Below are positions 6,047 to 9,776 of a stretch of 9,776 bases of DNA, one piece after another. Both the position numbers and the translations under genes were made by a program. The notes under the pieces were generated by a model. The model saw nothing but the letters and a program-made list of their open reading frames with translations. It searched no databases and was not told where the DNA came from. Every line of letters starts with the position of its first letter. Within the stretch, counting starts at the first letter, position 1. Source of the stretch: Coriobacteriia bacterium (lineage in GTDB: Bacteria > Actinomycetota > Coriobacteriia > Coriobacteriales > UBA8131); assembly GCA_009781525.1 (NCBI GenBank), contig WQXZ01000057.1, positions 1 through 9,776 on the forward strand, in the 5' to 3' direction.

Positions 6047-7213
6047 ATGGGTTCATCATTTGGGAATATCGGAGCTGCGGGTTCGGCTGGACAGGAACCG
6101 CTGAGGTCGGTAGAGTCGAGGTCGGAGGCTGCGGGGTTTTCTGGGTCGTTGTTGTCGCAGCTTCCACGGCAGCTCACACGGCAGGTCTTTGTCGGTGACG
6201 TTGCTGTTGGTGGGGGAGCCCCGGTAGCAGTGCAAAGTATGTTGACCGCAAAGACCGACCAGCCTGAAGCCGCGTTGGCACAGATTGCCGCGCTGGCTGA
6301 TGCTGGTTGCGAGATTATTCGTGTAGCGATTCCTGCGAAAACTTCGCTTCCTGGGTTCGGCGAGATCTGCGCAGCTTCTCCTTTGCCAGTGGTTGCCGAC
6401 ATCCATTTTGATTATCGATTGGCGATTGAAGCCACCAGGTTAGGGGCAGCGAAACTGCGCATCAACCCGGGAAACATCGGCGATCTGGATATGGTTGATG
6501 CCATCATCGACGCAGCTGGAGAGGCAGGTATTCCGATTCGTATCGGTGTGAATGCTGGCTCACTGGCTCCTGAGGTAGCAGTATATTCTGACCTTACACT
6601 TGCTGAGAAACTGGCTGCCAGCGCGGAGCGCTATGTGGAGCATTTCACCGACCGAGGTTTCTACGACATTGTCGTTTCTGCCAAGGCGCACGACGTTGCG
6701 ACTACGGTCGATGCGTATCGCATCCTGGCTCGCGAGATTTCCCATGTTCCGCTGCATGTAGGCGTAACAGAAGCGGGAACCTATCTACAGGGCACCGTCA
6801 AGTCAGCTGCAGGCATCGGAGCCTTGTTACTGGATGGAATCGGCGACACTATCCGGGTATCGCTGACGGCTGATCCGCTGGATGAGATTTCAGTTGGCTG
6901 GGAGATCCTGTCTGCAGTCGGCTTACGACGCCGCAGTCCGGAGTTGATCAGCTGTCCAACCTGTGGACGTTGCGAGGTTGACCTGGTAAGTATTGCCAGT
7001 GAGGTTGAGCGACGTCTGTCAGCAGTTGAGCTGCCCCTGAAAGTCGCCGTCATGGGCTGCGTTGTCAATGGCCCGGGAGAAGCACGCGAAGCCGATGTCG
7101 GAGTAGCATGCGGTCGCGGTAAAGGAGCCATATTCAGCCAGGGCAAAGTGCTCTACACCGTAGACGAGCACCAGATTATCGATGCGCTGTTCGAGGAGAT
7201 TGCCAGGCTGTAG
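6047..7213 (+). CDS. ispG: 4-hydroxy-3-methylbut-2-enyl diphosphate synthase (GcpE)
   Basis: IspG reductively dehydrates methylerythritol cyclodiphosphate to HMBPP, the penultimate MEP-pathway step, with a 4Fe-4S cluster in the cytoplasm. From the ATG at 6047 the product has 388 residues. The TIM-barrel domain begins near 44 (TRQVFVGDVAVGGGAPVAVQ) and includes AGCEIIRVAIP, ADIHFDYRLA and LRINPGNIG. The C-terminal cluster domain has Cys303 and Cys306 in SCPTC, Cys338 in MGCVVNGPGEA, and Glu345 as the fourth ligand, so it should be active. The first 40 or so residues are an extra Gly/Ser/Glu-rich stretch absent from typical IspG. It is encoded by a repetitive G-rich sequence (GAGGTCGG twice in 6102-6126), so either the protein has a disordered tail or a non-ATG start such as TTG at 6149 is used. 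It shares a transcript with rseP and, with dxr nearby, groups two isoprenoid genes. Confidence 0.96.
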   Translation: MGSSFGNIGAAGSAGQEPLRSVESRSEAAGFSGSLLSQLPRQLTRQVFVGDVAVGGGAPVAVQSMLTAKTDQPEAALAQIAALADAGCEIIRVAIPAKTSLPGFGEICAASPLPVVADIHFDYRLAIEATRLGAAKLRINPGNIGDLDMVDAIIDAAGEAGIPIRIGVNAGSLAPEVAVYSDLTLAEKLAASAERYVEHFTDRGFYDIVVSAKAHDVATTVDAYRILAREISHVPLHVGVTEAGTYLQGTVKSAAGIGALLLDGIGDTIRVSLTADPLDEISVGWEILSAVGLRRRSPELISCPTCGRCEVDLVSIASEVERRLSAVELPLKVAVMGCVVNGPGEAREADVGVACGRGKGAIFSQGKVLYTVDEHQIIDALFEEIARL

Positions 7214-7235
7214 TAGGTTGCGGGTGAATCACTCA

Positions 7236-7324
7236 CTGTCATCTCGCCACCACCACTCGACCGACTCGAATCTCGTCTCTCTCCCTCTCAACCCTCTCGA
7301 CTCGACCATCAACCCCCTCGAACC
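7236..7324. repeat. pyrimidine-rich CTCGA repeat tract
   Basis: The plus strand after ispG is almost pure C/T/A with G nearly confined to TCG contexts. CTCGA occurs at 7256, 7265, 7296, 7301 and 7317, with CTCGT at 7272. No reading frame here looks coding. It resembles the 3324-3430 array in composition and in words such as CGACTC. Confidence 0.6.
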
Positions 7325-7336
7325 ACAAAATCGCCA

Positions 7337-7525
7337 CGTTGCCAAACCAGAAGCAGTTGGTGGCAAAAAATCGGCTTCGTCGGTGTCTGAAACAAGAGCA
7401 GAGACATAAAAGCCGTCAAAATGCGAGCTTTTCAAGCTTCTAGACAGCAAACATGGGAAGAAAACCTCACCCTCGACACCGACGAAGCCGATTTTTTGCC
7501 ACCAACTGCTTCTGGTTTGGCAACG
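7337..7525. repeat. perfect 51-bp inverted repeat around an 87-bp loop
   Basis: Bases 7337-7387 are the exact reverse complement of 7475-7525, with no mismatch over 51 bp, and similarity stops abruptly on both outer sides. The left arm starts CGTTGCCAAACCAGAAGCAG and the right arm ends in its complement. The 87-bp interior (7388-7474) is unique and A-rich, with a small GAGCTTTTCAAGCTTC near-palindrome. There is no transposase, and no target-site duplication is visible in the flanks. It could be a non-autonomous MITE-like element, a long RNA hairpin between ispG and proS, or an invertible segment. Read outward, the left arm on the minus strand and the right arm on the plus strand both stay open as DTDEADFLPPTASGLAT. 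Confidence 0.95.
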
Positions 7526-7547
7526 GTGTAGAGTGAAGCTGCTTTAG

Positions 7548-7567
7548 GGGTTGATTAGGGTTGATTA
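7548..7567 (+). repeat. tandem 10-bp repeat with duplicated -35-like TTGATT
   Basis: GGGTTGATTA occurs twice without a gap (7548-7557, 7558-7567), and GGGGTT follows again at 7571. Each copy carries TTGATT, and the second is the best -35 candidate for proS. The repeat could be a regulator site or a recent slippage event. Confidence 0.6.
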
Positions 7568-7591
7568 CGAGGGGTTCTGCTGCGGTACAAT
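7561..7591 (+). promoter_or_regulatory. candidate proS promoter
   Basis: TTGATT (7561-7566) and TACAAT (7586-7591) are separated by 19 bases, slightly long for the main sigma factor. Transcription would start near 7598, leaving a leader of about 123 nt. A weaker alternative is TATACC (7655-7660) preceded by TTTGAT at 16 bases. Confidence 0.45.
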
Positions 7592-7597
7592 AACTCA

Positions 7598-7720
7598 TGA
7601 TCTTATCCACATGAAAAATGTGTGGATGGTGTTTTGATCTTCGTATAGCTTGGCTATACCAAATATACACAGGTGTCTGGATGTTTGCACCTGCTGACTG
7701 CTTCAGTGAAAGGATCCGAC
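7598..7720 (+). promoter_or_regulatory. structured 5' leader of proS
   Basis: Three hairpins follow one another: ATCCACA/TGTGGAT (7605-7611 with 7621-7627, 9-nt loop); GTATAGC/GCTATAC (7643-7649 with 7653-7659, 3-nt loop); and CAGGTG/CACCTG (7670-7675 with 7688-7693, 12-nt loop). The T-box consensus found before many tRNA synthetase genes is absent, and no U-run terminator is present. The ribosome site GAAAGGA (7708-7714) precedes the ATG at 7721. Whether the hairpins regulate anything cannot be told from the sequence. Confidence 0.4.
7603..7611 (+). promoter_or_regulatory. perfect DnaA box in the proS leader
   Basis: TTATCCACA is an exact DnaA box. Facing it at 7621-7629 is TGTGGATGG, a seven-of-nine match to the box on the opposite strand, so this could be an inverted pair. 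It lies just downstream of the candidate proS transcription start, where binding would hinder transcription. Confidence 0.45.
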
Positions 7721-9616
7721 ATGGCTGCACGTTCTGTTTTGCCCGTCCTGCAAATGAGTCAACTATATGCTCCAACGTTACGGGAGGATCCGGGAGACGC
7801 CGAGCTGGCGTCGCACAAGCTGATGCTGCGTGCAGCTATGATGCGCAAGGTGGCTGCTGGGGTTTACTCGTTTTTGCCTTTGGGGTTGAAGGTGCTGCGT
7901 AAAGTGGAGCAGATCGTGCGTGACGAGATGGATGCGGTTGGCTGCCAGGAGATGCTGATGAGTATTATTCAGCCTGGTGAGCTGTGGAAGCAGAGCGGGC
8001 GCTGGGATGACTACGGGGCTGAGCTGTTCAGGTTAAATGACCGCCACGACAACGTTTTTGCTTTGAGTCCGACACAGGAAGAGCTGATTACTTCGCTGCT
8101 GCGGGGTGAATTACGGTCGTATCGCGAGTTGCCAAAGTCGTTTTACCACATTCAATGGAAGTATCGCGACGAGATTCGTCCCCGCTTTGGTTTGATGCGA
8201 GCACGTGAGTTTCTGATGAAGGATGCCTACAGTTTTCACTCGAATCTCGATAGCTTAAGGGAGCACTACGACGAGCAGGCTTACGCTTATGGGCGTATCT
8301 GCGAGCGGCTGGGGCTGCGCTATGTTGCGGTCGAAGCCGACAGTGGCCAAATCGGCGGTAAGGTGACCATGGAGTTCATGGCGCTGGCTGATTCTGGTGA
8401 GGCTGAGATAGTGCACTGTAAGTGTGGCTATGCTGCCAATACTGAGGTGGCGGCGACCAGTATGGTCTTGCAGGCGTACGACGGTGTTGCAGGTGCGGGT
8501 GCCGCGAGCGCCGTCGCCGCGGGTGCCGCGAGCGCCGCGAGCACCGCGTGCGCCACCACCGCGGGCGCAGTCGCCCCCACCGCAGGCGCTGTCGCCGCGG
8601 GCACTGCGAGCACCGTCGCTGCGGGCGCTGTCGCCGCGGGCACCCCCGCCCCCCTGACTGAAATCCACACGCCGATTGACGGTAGCATTCCCGAACTGGC
8701 TGCCTTCCTTGGTATCCCGACCAGCGCAACAGTCAAGGCTCTGGCTGGCAAATCAGCTGACGGACAAGTATACGTCCTCTTCATTCCAGGTAACCACGAG
8801 CTGGGTGATGTTAAAGTAAGCAAAGCAATCGACGGCTTCGAGTTTTTAAACGACGAAGAGATCATTACTGCAGGATTAATCGAAGGCTTCATCGGCCCAG
8901 TTGCACTGCCTGCAGGGATCAAAGTCATCGCAGACAATTCTCTACAACAGCTACCACACTGGCTGACCGGTGCCAATAAAGCCGACTACCATGTCTCTGG
9001 CGCAACCCTCGGACGCGACTTCGACGTCGACGGGTGGGCTGACCTGGCAGCCGCTCAGCTGGGCGACCTCTGCCCTGAGTGCGGCGAGCTGCTGACGGTC
9101 GAGCGCGGAATCGAGGTCGGCCACGTCTTCCAGCTGGGCACCAAGTACTCCGACAGCATGGACGCCAAATACATGGACGAAGACGGTGTCGAGCGCCCCT
9201 TCATCATGGGCTGCTACGGCTGGGGAGTTACCCGCTCCATGGCAGCTGTGGTCGAACAGATGAACGACGAGTTCGGAATCGCCTGGCCTATCAGTATCGC
9301 CCCGGCTGAAGTATGTATAATTCCGCTCGGTCTTGGCGATGATCTGGAGAAAACCGCCCGCCTCTTGGCTGATGAGCTGTCTGCTCTCGGAATCGAGGTG
9401 GCAATCGATGACCGTGACGAGCGCGCCGGCGTGAAGTTCGCCGATGCCGATCTGATTGGCTGGCCCTACCAGATAGTCGTGGGCGCACGCAGCCTGGCAG
9501 AAGGATACGTCGAGCTTAAGCAGCGTAACGGCATGGTCAAATCGAATCTGGCAGTCGATGAAGCAGTAGCATCGATGGTGCAGATGATCGAAGCTGACCG
9601 AGCGCGCTACTACTGA
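7721..9616 (+). CDS. proS: prolyl-tRNA synthetase with an alanine-rich insert
   Basis: ProRS charges tRNA-Pro in the cytoplasm and edits mischarged Ala-tRNA-Pro. The 631-residue product is about 60 longer than usual bacterial-type ProRS. The class II core includes LSPTQE (115-120), motif 2 in YRDEIRPRFGLMRAREFLMKDAYSF (148-172) and DSGQIGG (207-213), and motif 3 in MGCYGWGVTRS late in the protein. Where many ProRS proteins have SHEF after IGG, this one has TMEF. A low-complexity Ala/Gly/Thr linker fills 257-311, exactly between the core and the YbaK-like editing domain. That domain starts near 314 and keeps the likely editing lysine in ATVKALAGK and GFIGPVALP. The C-terminal anticodon-binding domain is complete (DDRDERAGVKFADADLIGWPY). 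The ATG at 7721 has GAAAGGA upstream and fits the family start; an upstream in-frame ATG at 7673 lies within a leader hairpin and lacks a ribosome site. The enzyme is expected to be functional. Confidence 0.96.
   Translation: MAARSVLPVLQMSQLYAPTLREDPGDAELASHKLMLRAAMMRKVAAGVYSFLPLGLKVLRKVEQIVRDEMDAVGCQEMLMSIIQPGELWKQSGRWDDYGAELFRLNDRHDNVFALSPTQEELITSLLRGELRSYRELPKSFYHIQWKYRDEIRPRFGLMRAREFLMKDAYSFHSNLDSLREHYDEQAYAYGRICERLGLRYVAVEADSGQIGGKVTMEFMALADSGEAEIVHCKCGYAANTEVAATSMVLQAYDGVAGAGAASAVAAGAASAASTACATTAGAVAPTAGAVAAGTASTVAAGAVAAGTPAPLTEIHTPIDGSIPELAAFLGIPTSATVKALAGKSADGQVYVLFIPGNHELGDVKVSKAIDGFEFLNDEEIITAGLIEGFIGPVALPAGIKVIADNSLQQLPHWLTGANKADYHVSGATLGRDFDVDGWADLAAAQLGDLCPECGELLTVERGIEVGHVFQLGTKYSDSMDAKYMDEDGVERPFIMGCYGWGVTRSMAAVVEQMNDEFGIAWPISIAPAEVCIIPLGLGDDLEKTARLLADELSALGIEVAIDDRDERAGVKFADADLIGWPYQIVVGARSLAEGYVELKQRNGMVKSNLAVDEAVASMVQMIEADRARYY
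8489..8653 (+). repeat. GC-rich degenerate repeat inside proS
   Basis: Fifty-five codons are built from variants of GCGGGC, GCCGCGAGC, GCTGTCGCC and GCGAGCACC. They encode mostly Ala with Gly, Val, Thr and Ser. The reading frame is intact, GC is far above the flanks, and nearly every third base is G or C. It looks like expansion of short units by slippage or unequal crossing-over within an interdomain linker. Confidence 0.85.
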
Positions 9617-9688
9617 GTACGACAGCTAAACGCGACCATTGAGCCGAGTACTCCAACCAGCTGTATTGAAAAAGTCAGCGTGACAAAT

Positions 9689-9776
9689 ATGTCTAAGTTC
9701 GGAGAGTTCAATCTGATCGACGCACAGGGGCTACCGGCTCAGGTATGGGCGGCGACCATCACTGCCACCGCGACCA
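9689..9776 (+). CDS. start of a further gene, possibly DNA polymerase III PolC
   Basis: From the ATG at 9689 a frame stays open to the window end (29 codons): MSKFGEFNLIDAQGLPAQVW and onward. Codon third positions favour G/C as in neighbouring genes. An in-frame GTG lies three codons upstream (9680). No strong Shine-Dalgarno sequence is visible, though GAAAAAG lies at 9668-9674. In Bacillus-type genomes polC follows proS in the same gene string, and the pattern F-x-LI-x4-LP-x4-A-x-I loosely recalls the PolC N-terminus. That identity is inference from position; the fragment is too short to decide. Confidence 0.4.
   Translation, partial: MSKFGEFNLIDAQGLPAQVWAATITATAT

Noticed and set aside
6001..6406. 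Minus-strand frames opposite the ispG 5' end
   Set aside because: They are antisense to a conserved gene, and no family resemblance or ribosome site was seen.
7230..7530. CRISPR array or insertion sequence
   Set aside because: There are no regularly spaced repeats and no transposase; the inverted repeat has a single pair of arms.
4715..7629. Replication origin suggested by DnaA boxes
   Set aside because: There are only two isolated perfect boxes nearly 3 kb apart, no AT-rich unwinding region, and no dnaA or dnaN nearby.
7611..7637. Leader peptide MKNVWMVF before proS
   Set aside because: There is no ribosome site, no proline codons and no following attenuator with a U-run.
7598..7720. T-box riboswitch before proS
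   Set aside because: The conserved T-box bulge sequence, specifier stem and antiterminator are absent.
7673..7720. Earlier ATG for proS
   Set aside because: It lies in a leader hairpin without a Shine-Dalgarno, adds residues unlike the family, and the ATG at 7721 is well placed.
8255..8668. Long frames opposite or beside the proS alanine-rich region
   Set aside because: They are Arg/Gly or Arg/Pro-rich shadows produced by GC-rich repeats; the proS frame has all the conserved motifs.

Overview
This window looks like a chromosomal housekeeping locus of an anaerobic bacterium with moderate GC. The best guess is a Gram-positive of the Coriobacteriia type (Actinomycetota); a Firmicutes relative is possible. 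The grounds are: the order dxr - rseP - ispG - proS; a class I hybrid cluster protein paired with a ferredoxin, typical of anaerobes; an RseP with a long insert before its second membrane segment; and an rseP start with no Shine-Dalgarno sequence but a -10 box seven bases upstream. No species can be named from the sequence alone.

Layout. Positions 1-890 hold the 3' three-quarters of dxr (+), which ends at a hairpin shared with a convergent operon. Positions 963-3302 are a two-gene minus-strand operon, a His-rich ferredoxin-like protein followed by hcp, for nitrosative or redox stress. Positions 3303-3504 are a divergent control region with about three copies of a 35-bp repeat, two overlapping opposed -10 boxes and a palindrome suited to a Crp/Fnr protein. 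Positions 3505-4161 encode that probable regulator, and 4200-4637 a small membrane-anchored protein of unknown function. rseP (4746-6041) and ispG (6047-7213) are nearly fused into one transcription unit. Positions 7214-7720 are non-coding: a pyrimidine-rich CTCGA tract, a perfect 51-bp inverted repeat around an 87-bp loop, a tandem 10-bp repeat with a promoter, and a structured leader with a DnaA box. proS (7721-9616) follows, with an alanine-rich insert. The window ends just inside another + strand gene, possibly polC.

How the genes work together. dxr and ispG are steps of the MEP isoprenoid pathway, and rseP and proS are their customary neighbours. The hcp, ferredoxin, regulator and small-protein block sits between dxr and rseP, which adjoin in many bacteria, so it looks like an inserted stress cassette. 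The palindrome lies where it could activate hcp from -41.5 and repress the regulator's own gene.

The less ordinary signals are the 51-bp inverted repeat, the repeat-filled hcp leader with its array of Shine-Dalgarno-like motifs, the operator geometry, the low-complexity ProS insert, and several independent simple-sequence expansions within 10 kb. Nothing here amounts to a clearly new defence or mobile system.
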